A stretch of 64,000 bases of DNA, from assembly GCF_014904705.1 (NCBI RefSeq), contig NZ_JACZCQ010000006.1, positions 744,001 to 808,000 of the forward strand. The letters are read 5' to 3'. The notes below the pieces were generated by a model. The model had not been told where the DNA came from. It searched no databases and saw nothing but the letters and a program-made list of their open reading frames with translations. Shown in pieces: positions 1 through 8,172 of the stretch. The position numbers were made by a program, and so were the translations under genes. This DNA comes from Nisaea sediminum (GTDB lineage Bacteria; Pseudomonadota; Alphaproteobacteria; Thalassobaculales; Thalassobaculaceae). Positions within the stretch are counted from its first letter, which is position 1; each line of letters starts with the position of its first letter.

Positions 1-337
1 CATTCCAGGTTTCCGCCTTCAGCTTCTCCTCGTTGCCGACCACCCGGTCGACCTCTTCCATCGCGGCATAGGCGGCGGGATCGATCTGCGCGGCGCAGCC
101 GGTTACCACGATCTCGGCCGTGGGATTGGCGCGGCGGGCCTTGCGGATCGCCTGACGCGCCTGGCGCTCGGCCTCCTTGGTGACGGCGCAGGTATTGATG
201 ACGACGACATCCTCGCGCCCGGCGCGGGCGAGATGGTCGCGGATGACCTCGGACTCATAGGCATTGAGGCGGCAGCCGAAAGTCTCGACCGGCCGGCCCG
301 TAGTGCGCCCGTCCGTATTGTCGTCAGTCTGGTTCAT
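1..337 (-). CDS. mtaB: tRNA threonylcarbamoyladenosine methylthiotransferase MtaB, N-terminal part
   Basis: Radical-SAM methylthiotransferase that converts t6A to ms2t6A at position 37 of some tRNAs. Only the first 112 codons are inside the window; the gene runs off the left edge. The ATG at 335-337 (minus strand) opens a protein containing the three cysteine motifs of the N-terminal UPF0004 domain: FGCRLN, NTCAVT and TGCAAQ. These cysteines hold the auxiliary 4Fe-4S cluster. The radical-SAM CxxxCxxC motif would lie outside the window. It lies 84 bases downstream of dapF on the same strand, and the two are probably co-transcribed, a common alphaproteobacterial arrangement. MtaB rather than MiaB is preferred because of the FGCRLNAYES start, but only the N-terminus can be judged. 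Confidence 0.85.
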   Translation of the reverse strand, partial: MNQTDDNTDGRTTGRPVETFGCRLNAYESEVIRDHLARAGREDVVVINTCAVTKEAERQARQAIRKARRANPTAEIVVTGCAAQIDPAAYAAMEEVDRVVGNEEKLKAETWN

Positions 338-421
338 GGGGCGAGAAATGGCCGGAAACGGCCCCGAATGCAAGCCTTCCGGGCAGCGGTGTGCCATGCG
401 CGCGCCGCATGGTGCGGGCTC

Positions 422-1252
422 TTAAGCGAGCGTGTCGAGGTCGAGCGTGCCCTTGAAGCTGAGCGCGACCGGGCCGGTCATCAGCACATGGCCGTCCTCG
501 CGCCACTCGATGGTGAGCACGCCGCCGTCGAGTTCCACATCCGCCTTCCGGCCGGTCAGGCCGCGCCGCGCCGCCGCCACCAGCACCGCGCAGGCGCCGG
601 AGCCGCAGGCCTCGGTGATGCCCGCGCCGCGTTCCCAGACCCGCATGCGGATGTCTTCGGGTCCGCGCACGGTGGCGAACTCGATATTGGCGCGGTCGGG
701 GAAGAGCGGACTGGTCTCCAGCTTCGGGCCGATCTCGGAAAGCGGGATCGCCTCCGCATCCTCGACGAAGATGACGGCATGCGGGTTGCCCATATTGACG
801 CAGCAGGCGGGTCCGTAGGGATTGCCGGGGATCTCGACATTCAGCGTATCGAGGTCCTTCGCAAGCGGGATCTCCGCCGCCTCCAGACGCGCCGGGCCCA
901 TGTCGACCCGGACCCGTCCGTCCTCAAGACGTTCGCAGACCAGCGTGCCCGCGATGGTTTCGAGCCCGATCCGCTCCTTGCCGAGTTCCGTCATCACAAG
1001 GTCGGCGACGCAGCGTGTGCCGTTGCCGCAGGCGCCGGCCTCGCTGCCGTCCGGATTGTGGATCCGCATGAAGGCGTCACCGCCGTTCTTCGCCGCCTCG
1101 ATGGTGAGGAACTGGTCGTAGCCGACGCCGCGCCTCCGGTTGCCCACGGCGCGGTAATCCCGCTCCGTGAGGGCCGGGCCGGGCACGCGGCCGTCCAGCA
1201 CGACGAAGTCGTTGCCGAGGCCGTTCATCTTGAGGAACGCGATCTGTCTCAT
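422..1252 (-). CDS. dapF: diaminopimelate epimerase
   Basis: Converts LL-diaminopimelate to meso-diaminopimelate in lysine and peptidoglycan precursor synthesis in the cytoplasm. The 276-residue protein has the family's usual length. It starts MRQIAFLKMNGLGNDFVV and carries the two catalytic cysteines in ACGNGTR (Cys75) and EACGSGA (Cys216), which act as the base/acid pair. The reading frame stays open far upstream, but the start at 1252 matches the family N-terminus and leaves 93 bases to the divergent gene at 1346. mtaB follows on the same strand. Confidence 0.95.
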   Translation of the reverse strand: MRQIAFLKMNGLGNDFVVLDGRVPGPALTERDYRAVGNRRRGVGYDQFLTIEAAKNGGDAFMRIHNPDGSEAGACGNGTRCVADLVMTELGKERIGLETIAGTLVCERLEDGRVRVDMGPARLEAAEIPLAKDLDTLNVEIPGNPYGPACCVNMGNPHAVIFVEDAEAIPLSEIGPKLETSPLFPDRANIEFATVRGPEDIRMRVWERGAGITEACGSGACAVLVAAARRGLTGRKADVELDGGVLTIEWREDGHVLMTGPVALSFKGTLDLDTLA

Positions 1253-1345
1253 GGCGGCATATATATCGGCTGCATCCGGCAATTCCAATACGTCACGCTG
1301 CCCGCTACCGTGTGCGCCGAAAGTTGATGCCAAGGGAGCGGAACA

Positions 1346-2416
1346 ATGATCACGGTCGCGCATGAGGCGCTCGAGGAACTGGTCACGGAGATGATCGGCC
1401 GGGCGGGTAGCAACCCGGAGGAGGCGCGCAAGGTCGCGCGCAATCTGGTCGAGGCCAATCTGCTCGGGCATGACAGCCACGGCATCGGGCTCGTCGGGCA
1501 GTACATGCGCCACGCGCAGACCGGCACGCTGACTGTGAACGGCCATGTCAGCCATGTCTCCGACAACGGGGTCTATCTGCTGCTCGACGGCAACATGGCC
1601 TACGGACAGGTGACCGGCGCCGAAGCGATGCATCTTGGGCTCGACCGGGCGCGCACCGCGGGTGCCGCGATCGTCGGGCTGCGCAACTCGCACCATCTCG
1701 GACGGATCGGTGCCTGGGGCGAGATCTGCGCCCGCGCGGGCTTCATCTCGATCCATTTCGTCAATGTCGTCGGCCACCGCCCGATCGTCGCCCCCTGGGG
1801 CGGGGCCGAGGCGCGCTATTCGACCAACCCCTACTGCACGGCCATTCCGGCGACCGGGAAGAACCCGATGTTCGTGCTCGACATGGCGACCAGCCGTGTC
1901 GCGCTCGGCAAGGTCCGGGTCGCCTACAATGCCGGCAAGGAAGTGGTCGAGGGCGCGCTGATCGACCATAACGGCCAGCCGACCCGCAACGCGGCGGTGA
2001 TGTACGAGGAGCCGAACGGCGCCCTGCAGGCCTTCGGCCAGCACAAGGGCTACGGTCTCGCCCTGCTCGGCGAGATCCTGGGCGCGGCGCTGCTCGGCGG
2101 TCCCGTGACCGACCCGGCGCACCAGAAGCGCGACACGATCTGCAACTCCATGCTGACGGTGATCATCGACCCGAAGGGCTTCGGCAGGGACATCCCGTTC
2201 GGCGACCTGATTGATTCCATGCTCGCCTACGTCACCAGCGCGCGCCCGGCGGAGGGCACGGACAAGGTCCGCGTCGCGGGCGAGCCGGAGCGCGAGACCG
2301 CGGCGGACCGCAAGGCGAACGGCATCCCGGTCGATCCGGGCACCTGGTCGGGCCTGGTCGAGGCGGGCGTCAATTCCGGCATGGACCGGCATGCGTTCGA
2401 CGGGATCGCGAAGTAG
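1346..2416 (+). CDS. Ldh-family malate/L-lactate/ureidoglycolate-type dehydrogenase (YbiC-like)
   Basis: NAD(P)-dependent 2-hydroxyacid dehydrogenase of the Ldh_2 family, which is unrelated to classical LDH/MDH. The 356-residue protein contains the family signatures GHDSHG near residue 42 and the NSHHLGRIG segment near residue 115, followed by STNPYC and the DMATS segment. Length and motifs fit E. coli YbiC-like hydroxycarboxylate dehydrogenases best. Substrate cannot be read from sequence: malate, lactate, sulfolactate and ureidoglycolate enzymes all share these motifs. A ribosome site GGGAGCGG lies just before the ATG. The gene is divergent from dapF with a 93-base shared upstream region. 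Confidence 0.8.
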   Translation: MITVAHEALEELVTEMIGRAGSNPEEARKVARNLVEANLLGHDSHGIGLVGQYMRHAQTGTLTVNGHVSHVSDNGVYLLLDGNMAYGQVTGAEAMHLGLDRARTAGAAIVGLRNSHHLGRIGAWGEICARAGFISIHFVNVVGHRPIVAPWGGAEARYSTNPYCTAIPATGKNPMFVLDMATSRVALGKVRVAYNAGKEVVEGALIDHNGQPTRNAAVMYEEPNGALQAFGQHKGYGLALLGEILGAALLGGPVTDPAHQKRDTICNSMLTVIIDPKGFGRDIPFGDLIDSMLAYVTSARPAEGTDKVRVAGEPERETAADRKANGIPVDPGTWSGLVEAGVNSGMDRHAFDGIAK

Positions 2417-2454
2417 GGCCTCTCGCGCACACCCTTCCCGCGGCTTCTGGGCGT

Positions 2455-2742
2455 ATGGAAAAGATATTCGTTTTCTTATTCGTCGTTCCGACAGCCCTTA
2501 TGATGATTTATACGGGCGTAAGGTATTTCTGGGCGATTTACCGCTTCAACAAAGCGCATGCGCAATATGGAGACCGTATCGGCTACTTCAGTCGTAAAGG
2601 GCGGACCGAAAAGGCGAAACAATATTTCGAGCAGCGTTTGAACAAGATTATCGACCGTGCGCAGGTATTTAATCTGATTTTTCTCGCTGCGTTTGCGGTG
2701 CTCATAGCAATATCAGCGCTTGTTTCGAGATTTGTGAAATGA
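2455..2742 (+). CDS. small two-helix membrane protein, unknown
   Basis: A 95-residue ORF that I do not recognise. It has a hydrophobic stretch at about residues 3-30, a basic/aromatic loop (RKGRTEKAKQYFEQRL) and a second hydrophobic stretch at about 72-92, so a two-pass inner-membrane protein is likely. Base composition is clearly more AT-rich than its neighbours (for example ttcttattcgtcgttcc), which suggests recent acquisition or an ORFan. There is no good Shine-Dalgarno sequence; it starts 38 bases after the upstream dehydrogenase and may be translated from that mRNA. It ends five bases before the convergent enolase-superfamily gene. Confidence 0.5.
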   Translation: MEKIFVFLFVVPTALMMIYTGVRYFWAIYRFNKAHAQYGDRIGYFSRKGRTEKAKQYFEQRLNKIIDRAQVFNLIFLAAFAVLIAISALVSRFVK

Positions 2743-2746
2743 GTCG

Positions 2747-3964
2747 CTAGCCTCCCGCGAAGGGCTCCCCCGCGACCTCGAACGGCTCCTGACTCATCTG
2801 CAGGTGCAGCTGGTCGCCCTCATAGGGATGCGCCAGCGCGACCTCCTCGTTCAGCTCCACGCCGAGGCCCGGCGCTGTCGGCGGGATGACATAGCCGTCC
2901 TCCCAGCGCATCGGGGTTTTGAGGATGTCGGCGTGGAAGCCGTCCCATTTGCGGATGCTCTCCAGCACCAGGAAGTTCGGGATGCAGGCGGCGAGCTGGA
3001 CGTTGGCGGCGCCGACCACCGGGCCGCAATAGAGATGCGGCGCGACCTGGGCGTAGAAGGCCTCGGCCATGCCGGCGATCTTCTTGCCTTCGAGCAGGCC
3101 GCCGACCCTTCCCATGTTCATCTGCAGGATCGAGGCGGCGCCGGTCTCCAGCACGCGGCGGAATTCCCACTTGGTGGTCAACCGCTCGCCGGTCGCGACC
3201 GGGATCGACGTGGCCACGGCCACCTTCGCCATCTCCTCCGGCATGTCCGGCGGGGTGGGTTCCTCGAACCAGAGCGGGTCGTAGGGCTCCAGCCGCCGCG
3301 CGAGGCGTTGCGCGCCGGCGGCGGTGAACTGGCCGTGGGTGCCGAAAAGCAGGTCCGCCCGGCCGCCGACCGCCTCCCGGATCAGCCGGCAGAAGGCTTC
3401 CGAGCGGTCGAGGATCTCCATGTCCGGCTGGTGTCCGCCGAAGGCAGTGTAGGGGCCGGCGGGATCGAACTTCACCGCGGTGAAGCCCTCGGCGACGCAG
3501 GCGGCGGCCGCCTCCGCGCTCTTCTCCGGGCTGTTGTAGAAGGTCGCCGGATCGTCCTCAGGACGGGGATAGAGATAGGTATAGGTGCGCAGGCGCTCGT
3601 TCACCATGCCGCCGAGCAGTTCGTAGACCGGCTTGCCCGCCGCCTTGCCGACGATGTCCCAGCAGGCCATCTCCAGCCCGCTGACGACGCCCATCATCGA
3701 GGGGTCGGGGCGCTGGGTGAAGCCGGAGCCGTGGGCGCGGCGCCAGAAGCGCTCGACATGGTGCGGGTCGTTTCCCTCGAGATAGCGCGCGAAGACGTCC
3801 TCCACCATCGCCGCCACGACCTTCGGGCCGAAAGAGGCGGCATAGACCTCGCCGACGCCCTCGATGCCGCAGGCGGTGCGCAGCTTCAGGAACAGGAAAT
3901 AGCGCCCACCGAAGCCCGGCGGCGGGTTGCCGACGATGAAGGTCTTCAGGCTTTCGAGCTTCAT
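2747..3964 (-). CDS. mandelate racemase/muconate lactonizing enzyme (enolase superfamily), probable acid-sugar dehydratase-like
   Basis: A 405-residue enolase-superfamily protein with an N-terminal capping domain (about 1-130) and C-terminal barrel (about 140-380). Visible barrel residues are Lys165 (VKFDP), His210 (GTHG), Glu234/Glu235 (WFEEP), Glu260 (TGER) and His310 (APHL). The pattern of two histidines, WFEEP and GER resembles galactonate dehydratase-type members. In DgoD the first metal ligand is an Asp two residues before the first His; here that position is Gly208, so metal binding or chemistry may differ. Substrate unknown. It is transcribed away from ffh; a 335-base region separates them. 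Confidence 0.75.
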   Translation of the reverse strand: MKLESLKTFIVGNPPPGFGGRYFLFLKLRTACGIEGVGEVYAASFGPKVVAAMVEDVFARYLEGNDPHHVERFWRRAHGSGFTQRPDPSMMGVVSGLEMACWDIVGKAAGKPVYELLGGMVNERLRTYTYLYPRPEDDPATFYNSPEKSAEAAAACVAEGFTAVKFDPAGPYTAFGGHQPDMEILDRSEAFCRLIREAVGGRADLLFGTHGQFTAAGAQRLARRLEPYDPLWFEEPTPPDMPEEMAKVAVATSIPVATGERLTTKWEFRRVLETGAASILQMNMGRVGGLLEGKKIAGMAEAFYAQVAPHLYCGPVVGAANVQLAACIPNFLVLESIRKWDGFHADILKTPMRWEDGYVIPPTAPGLGVELNEEVALAHPYEGDQLHLQMSQEPFEVAGEPFAGG

Positions 3965-4299
3965 GGGAGGTCTCCGGGCGGCGGCACGTCGCGGTCATTT
4001 CCGCATTCGGGTTGCGGGTCCACAGCCTAGCGACCACATGCAGCGATGCTAAGGCAAAAGCGACGGATCGCGGCTCTCCCTCGTCCGGATCGGGCGAGAT
4101 TTGCCCGCAGGACCCGGAACACCGCAGGAATGCTTGACTCTCTCGCGCGGCGCCCATATGTTCCGGCCCTCTCGGCAAAAACCAGTCTGCTGAGACCTTC
4201 ACGGGTTCCGTCCGTCCTCGAGTGTTCGAGCACGGGCGCGCAACTGCTTTGGGCCTTTTCAGGCTGGTGAAACCGGGTGGAATTGGAGTTTACGGACGC
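3965..4299. other. divergent intergenic region, enolase-superfamily gene / ffh
   Basis: A stretch of 335 bases without a convincing gene. It holds the predicted ffh promoter (4134-4162) and a roughly 130-base ffh leader. Several short open frames cross it but lack ribosome sites and recognisable sequence. No RNA gene was recognised here. Confidence 0.6.
4134..4162 (+). promoter_or_regulatory. predicted sigma70-type promoter of the ffh operon
   Basis: TTGACT (4134-4139), a 17-base spacer and TATGTT (4157-4162) form a good housekeeping promoter, preceded by GC as in many alphaproteobacterial -35 boxes. It is about 138 bases upstream of the ffh ATG and correctly oriented for the ffh-rpsP-rimM-trmD(-rplS) unit. 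Motif match only. Confidence 0.55.
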
Positions 4300-5748
4300 A
4301 TGTTCGACAGTTTGCAGAACCGGCTCGGCGAGGTTTTCGATCGCCTGAAGAAACGCGGCGCGCTGAAAGAAGCCGACGTGACGGCTGCGCTGCGCGAAGT
4401 GCGCGTGGCCCTGCTCGAGGCCGATGTCGCGCTGCCGGTGGTGAAGGACTTCATCGACCGGGTGCGCGAGCGCGCGGTCGGCCAGGAAGTCATCAAGTCC
4501 GTCTCCCCCGGCCAGCAGGTGATCAAGATCGTCCACGACAATCTCGTGGAGATGCTCGGCACCGAGGCCGGCACGATCAATCTCAACGCCGTTCCACCGG
4601 TGCCGATCCTGATGGTCGGCCTGCAGGGCGGCGGCAAGACCACCAGCACCGCGAAGCTGGCCAAGCGGCTGAAGGAGCGGGACCGCAAGAAGGTCCTGAT
4701 GGCCTCGCTCGATATCTACCGTCCGGCGGCGCGCGAACAGCTCCGCGTGCTGGGCGAGCAGATCGAGGTCGCGACCCTGCCGATCGCCGAGAACGAGACT
4801 CCCGTTTCGATTGCGAAACGGGCGATGGCCGCGGGCAAGCTGCAGGGCTTCGACGTGGTCATGCTGGATACCGCCGGCCGGCTCTCCATCGACGAGTCGA
4901 TGATGAACGAGGTGATCCAGGTCCGCGACGCGGTGAAGCCGGTCGAGACTCTCCTCGTCGCCGACGCGATGACCGGCCAGGACGCCGTCACCACGGCGCG
5001 CAATTTCCATGAGCGGGTCGGGCTGACCGGCATCGTGCTGACCCGGATGGACGGCGATGCGCGCGGCGGCGCGGCGCTTTCCATGCGCGCGGTCACCGGG
5101 GTTCCGATCAAGGGTGTCGGTGTCGGCGAGCGGGCCGACGCGCTGGAGGATTTCCATCCCGAACGTGTCGCCGGCCGGATCCTCGGCATGGGCGACGTGG
5201 TCAGCCTGGTCGAGAAGGCCGCGGAGACCATCGAGATCGAGGAAGCCGAGCGCATCGCGAAGAAGATGCAGAAGGGCATGTTCGACCTCGAGGACATGCT
5301 CTCCCAGCTCCGGCAGGTGAAGAAGATGGGCGGCCTCGGCGGCGTCATGTCGATGCTTCCGGGCATCGGCAAGCTGCAGAAACAGATGGCCGGCGCCAAT
5401 ATCGACGAGAACGTCATCAAGAAGCAGGAAGCGATCATCCTCTCCATGACCAAGGCGGAGCGGAAGAACGCGAAACTGATGAATGCCTCGCGCCGGCGCC
5501 GCATCGCGGCCGGTTCGGGCACCAGCGTTCAGGAGGTCAACAAGCTCCTGAAGCAGCACCAGGACATGACCCGGGTCATGAAACAGATGGGCAAGATGGG
5601 CGGCATGAAGGGCCTCGGGGCCCTGCTCGGCGGCGGCGGTGGAGGCATGCCCGGCGCCGGCGGCCAGCTTCCGCCCGGCCTCTCTGGCAAAGGCATGCCG
5701 AAGCTTCCGGGAGGCATGCTGCCGCCCGGTTTCCCCGGCAAGAAGTAA
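4300..5748 (+). CDS. ffh: signal recognition particle protein Ffh (SRP54)
   Basis: GTPase subunit of the bacterial signal recognition particle, which binds signal sequences on translating ribosomes and docks with FtsY. The 482-residue protein has the NG domain with the P-loop GLQGGGKTTS (107-116), DTAGRL and TRMDGDARGG motifs, then the methionine-rich M domain ending in a Gly/Pro/Met-rich tail. The open frame extends 78 bases further upstream, but the ATG at 4300 gives the conserved MFDSLQNRLGEVFDRL start and has GGAG 11 bases before it. First gene of the ffh-rpsP-rimM-trmD unit. Confidence 0.97.
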   Translation: MFDSLQNRLGEVFDRLKKRGALKEADVTAALREVRVALLEADVALPVVKDFIDRVRERAVGQEVIKSVSPGQQVIKIVHDNLVEMLGTEAGTINLNAVPPVPILMVGLQGGGKTTSTAKLAKRLKERDRKKVLMASLDIYRPAAREQLRVLGEQIEVATLPIAENETPVSIAKRAMAAGKLQGFDVVMLDTAGRLSIDESMMNEVIQVRDAVKPVETLLVADAMTGQDAVTTARNFHERVGLTGIVLTRMDGDARGGAALSMRAVTGVPIKGVGVGERADALEDFHPERVAGRILGMGDVVSLVEKAAETIEIEEAERIAKKMQKGMFDLEDMLSQLRQVKKMGGLGGVMSMLPGIGKLQKQMAGANIDENVIKKQEAIILSMTKAERKNAKLMNASRRRRIAAGSGTSVQEVNKLLKQHQDMTRVMKQMGKMGGMKGLGALLGGGGGGMPGAGGQLPPGLSGKGMPKLPGGMLPPGFPGKK

Positions 5749-5797
5749 TTTCGGAATCAAGTGAACAGCTAATCGCGTATCTGAAAGGAAGAAACCA

Positions 5798-6280
5798 ATG
5801 TCCCTTCGTATTCGTCTGTCGCGCGGTGGCGCCAAGAAGCGCCCGTTCTACCGCATCGTCGTCGCCGAGGGCACGTCCCCGCGGGACGGCCTCTTCATCG
5901 AGAAGCTCGGCACCTACAACCCGATGCTCCCGAAGGAGCATGCGGACCGGCTCGTGGTGAACGCCGATCGCATCAAGCACTGGATCTCCGTTGGCGCGAA
6001 GCCGACCGACCGGGTCCACAAGATGCTCGCCTCCATCGACCTGATGGCCAAGTTCGAGTATCGCGACCAGCCGAAGAAGTCCGCCCCGGGCCAGAAGCGC
6101 CAGGAGCGTGAAGAGGAAGAGGCCGCGAAGGCTGCCGAGGCCGCCGAAGCCGCTGCCGCCGAGGCTGCCGCCGCCGCCGAGGCTGCTGCTGCCGAAGCCG
6201 CTGCTCCGGCCGAAGAGGCCCCGGCTGAAGAGGCTCCCGCCGAGGAAGTCGCGGCCGAGGAAGAGAAGTCCGAGGGCTAA
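5798..6280 (+). CDS. rpsP: 30S ribosomal protein S16 with long Ala/Glu-rich tail
   Basis: Small-subunit protein needed for 30S assembly. Residues 1 to about 85 are canonical S16 ([19 protein letters not shown]... and GTYNP...). Residues from about 100 to 160 are an unusual low-complexity tail of Ala, Glu and Pro with repeats of the type [10 protein letters not shown]16 is often only 80-90 residues long; alphaproteobacterial forms are commonly extended, but this tail is long and strongly acidic. A ribosome site (AAGGAAG) lies 8 bases upstream. It lies 49 bases after ffh and 6 bases before rimM. Confidence 0.97.
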   Translation: MSLRIRLSRGGAKKRPFYRIVVAEGTSPRDGLFIEKLGTYNPMLPKEHADRLVVNADRIKHWISVGAKPTDRVHKMLASIDLMAKFEYRDQPKKSAPGQKRQEREEEEAAKAAEAAEAAAAEAAAAAEAAAAEAAAPAEEAPAEEAPAEEVAAEEEKSEG

Positions 6281-6286
6281 GTTCCG

Positions 6287-6832
6287 ATGGCCGAGCCGGT
6301 CACTCTCGGCGTCATCGTCGGCGTCCATGGCGTGCGCGGCATGCTCCGGGTGAAGAGTTTCACCGAGCAGCCGGAAGACATCGCCGCCTATGGACCGCTG
6401 AAGGATGCCGCGGGAAAGAGCTACGAGCTCGAGGTGACCGGCCAGGCGAAAGGCGTGCTGCTGGTGCGTATCGCCGGAATCGGCGACCGGAACGCGGCGG
6501 AGGCCCTCAAGGGCACCGAGCTTCTGATCGACCGGGACCGGCTGCCGGAGGCGGACGAGGACGAGTTCTACCATGCGGATCTGATCGGCCTCCGGGCGGA
6601 TCTGGTCGCGGGCGAGACTCTCGGCACGGTGGTCGCAGTGCAGAATTTCGGTGCCGGCGATCTCCTGGAGATCCGCCTGCCGGACAGCCGCAAGACCGTG
6701 CTGGTGCCGTTCGACGAAACCGCGGTTCCGGAGATCGACCTCGGGGCCGGACGGCTTCTGGTCGATCCGCCGGCGGGGCTTCTGGACGAGGCGTCGGACG
6801 AGGACCGCGAGGCCGAAGCGGACCATGGCTGA
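6287..6832 (+). CDS. rimM: ribosome maturation factor RimM
   Basis: Assists maturation of the 30S head by binding S19 and 16S rRNA. The 181-residue protein has the N-terminal RimM domain ([14 protein letters not shown], residues 5-18) and a C-terminal PRC barrel around the [11 protein letters not shown] segment (about residues 90-160), followed by a short acidic tail. Its stop overlaps the trmD start by 8 bases, implying translational coupling. Confidence 0.95.
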   Translation: MAEPVTLGVIVGVHGVRGMLRVKSFTEQPEDIAAYGPLKDAAGKSYELEVTGQAKGVLLVRIAGIGDRNAAEALKGTELLIDRDRLPEADEDEFYHADLIGLRADLVAGETLGTVVAVQNFGAGDLLEIRLPDSRKTVLVPFDETAVPEIDLGAGRLLVDPPAGLLDEASDEDREAEADHG

Positions 6833-7535
6833 CGCGGCGGCCCCCTGGCAGGCGACGGTGCTCAGCCTGTTCCCGGAAATGTTCCCGGGACCGCTCGGGC
6901 ATTCGATCGCCGAAAAGGCCCGCCTGGCGGGCCGCTGGTCCCTGAAAACGCTGGACATCAGGGACTTTGCGAGCGATAAGCACCGCTCCGTGGACGACAC
7001 CCCCTTCGGGGGCGGTTCCGGAATGGTGATGCGGCCCGATGTGGTCGACGCGGCATTGGCCGCCGTCGACGACGTTCCGGGCCGCAGAATTTATTTGAGC
7101 CCGCGCGGCGTCAGGTTCGACCAGACGATGGCGCGGGAGCTCGCGGCGGGCCCCGGTGTGGTGCTGCTCTGCGGGCGCTACGAGGGACTGGACCAGCGGG
7201 TGATCGACGCCCGCGGCTTGTGTGAGGTCAGTCTCGGGGATTTCGTGCTTTCGGGCGGCGAGATCCCGGCCCTGGCGCTGCTGGATGCTTGCATCCGTCT
7301 GCTGCCGGGCGTGCTCGGCACGGCGGCGACGCTGGACGAGGAGAGTTTCGAGGAGGGGCTGCTGGAGTATCCCCTCTACACGCAGCCTCGGGACTGGAAC
7401 GGACTATCCGTGCCCGAGGTGCTGCTGTCCGGCCACCACGCGAAGATCGCGAAATGGCGGCGGGAACAGTCGGAAGAGATCACGCGCGAGCGGCGCCCGG
7501 ACCTCTGGGAACGCTATCGCGGATCGGACGAGTGA
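6825..7535 (+). CDS. trmD: tRNA (guanine-N1)-methyltransferase TrmD
   Basis: SPOUT-class methyltransferase that makes m1G37 in tRNAs and prevents +1 frameshifting. The 236-residue protein shows LSLFPEMF at the N-terminus, [13 protein letters not shown], the knot motifs [13 protein letters not shown] and [13 protein letters not shown], and the C-terminal [20 protein letters not shown] segment. The ATG at 6825 lies inside the end of rimM (8-base overlap); the longer open frame upstream is an out-of-frame reading of rimM. Confidence 0.96.
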   Translation: MADAAAPWQATVLSLFPEMFPGPLGHSIAEKARLAGRWSLKTLDIRDFASDKHRSVDDTPFGGGSGMVMRPDVVDAALAAVDDVPGRRIYLSPRGVRFDQTMARELAAGPGVVLLCGRYEGLDQRVIDARGLCEVSLGDFVLSGGEIPALALLDACIRLLPGVLGTAATLDEESFEEGLLEYPLYTQPRDWNGLSVPEVLLSGHHAKIAKWRREQSEEITRERRPDLWERYRGSDE

Positions 7536-7651
7536 GCGGAGCGGACGGCGCGTCTGTCCAGTCTCGGCTTTTTGGAATGCGGCATGCCGCTCCTCTGCGG
7601 CCCGGTGGTCGGGCAGGTCATGAGCTGCATGTGTTTCGAGCGTCGGTATTC

Positions 7652-7674
7652 ACCGGTCCCCTGGTTGGACCGGT
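7652..7674 (+). promoter_or_regulatory. perfect hairpin in the rplS leader
   Basis: ACCGGTCC, a 7-base loop and GGACCGGT form a perfect 8-base-pair stem, 28 bases before the rplS start codon in the 167-base trmD-rplS gap. It is not followed by a T-run, so it is not a terminator. A role in L19 autoregulation or mRNA processing is possible but is inference. Confidence 0.4.
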
Positions 7675-7702
7675 CGCCACCGGCAAGACCTGGAGAAGAA
7701 GA

Positions 7703-8113
7703 ATGAACATCGTACAACAGCTCGAAAAAGAGCAGCTTGATAAGCTCGTTGCCGAACGTCCGGTTCCGGATTTCGGCCCGGGCGACACCGTGAAGGTGAA
7801 TGTCCGCGTCGTCGAAGGCACCCGCGAGCGTGTGCAGGCCTATGAAGGCGTCTGCATCGCGCGCAAGAACGACGGCCTGAACTCCTCCTTCACCGTCCGC
7901 AAGATCTCCTACGGCGAAGGCGTCGAGCGTGTGTTTCCGCTCTACTCCCCGCGCCTCGACAGCATCGAGGTGACCCGCCGCGGTAAGGTCCGCCGGGCGA
8001 AGCTCTACTACCTGCGCGGCCGTCGCGGCAAAGCGGCGCGTATCGCCGAGAAGGTGACCAACCGTGCCAAGGCGAGCGTCGCCGTTCCGGAAACCGGTTC
8101 GGCCGAAGCGTAA
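7703..8113 (+). CDS. rplS: 50S ribosomal protein L19
   Basis: Large-subunit protein at the 30S-50S interface. The 136-residue product starts [11 protein letters not shown] and contains the L19 hallmarks [29 protein letters not shown] and [11 protein letters not shown]...[14 protein letters not shown], with a short variable C-terminal tail. GGAGAAGAAG precedes the ATG. It is separated from trmD by 167 bases carrying a hairpin and is followed by a strong intrinsic terminator, so it ends the operon. Confidence 0.97.
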   Translation: MNIVQQLEKEQLDKLVAERPVPDFGPGDTVKVNVRVVEGTRERVQAYEGVCIARKNDGLNSSFTVRKISYGEGVERVFPLYSPRLDSIEVTRRGKVRRAKLYYLRGRRGKAARIAEKVTNRAKASVAVPETGSAEA

Positions 8114-8137
8114 GCTTCAAAGCATGGAATTTTCGAG

Positions 8138-8168
8138 CGGGAGCGCCTTGGCGCTCCCGTTTTCTTTT
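8138..8168 (+). terminator. intrinsic terminator after rplS
   Basis: CGGGAGCGCC and GGCGCTCCCG form a near-loopless GC stem (8138-8159), followed by TTTTCTTTT. It ends the ffh-rplS operon. It lies directly against the 3' end of the convergent permease gene. Confidence 0.9.
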
Positions 8169-8172
8169 GGGC

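Noticed and set aside
4027-5835. 602-codon minus-strand open frame across ffh
   Set aside because: Antisense to conserved ffh; no domain or ribosome site, typical GC-bias shadow.
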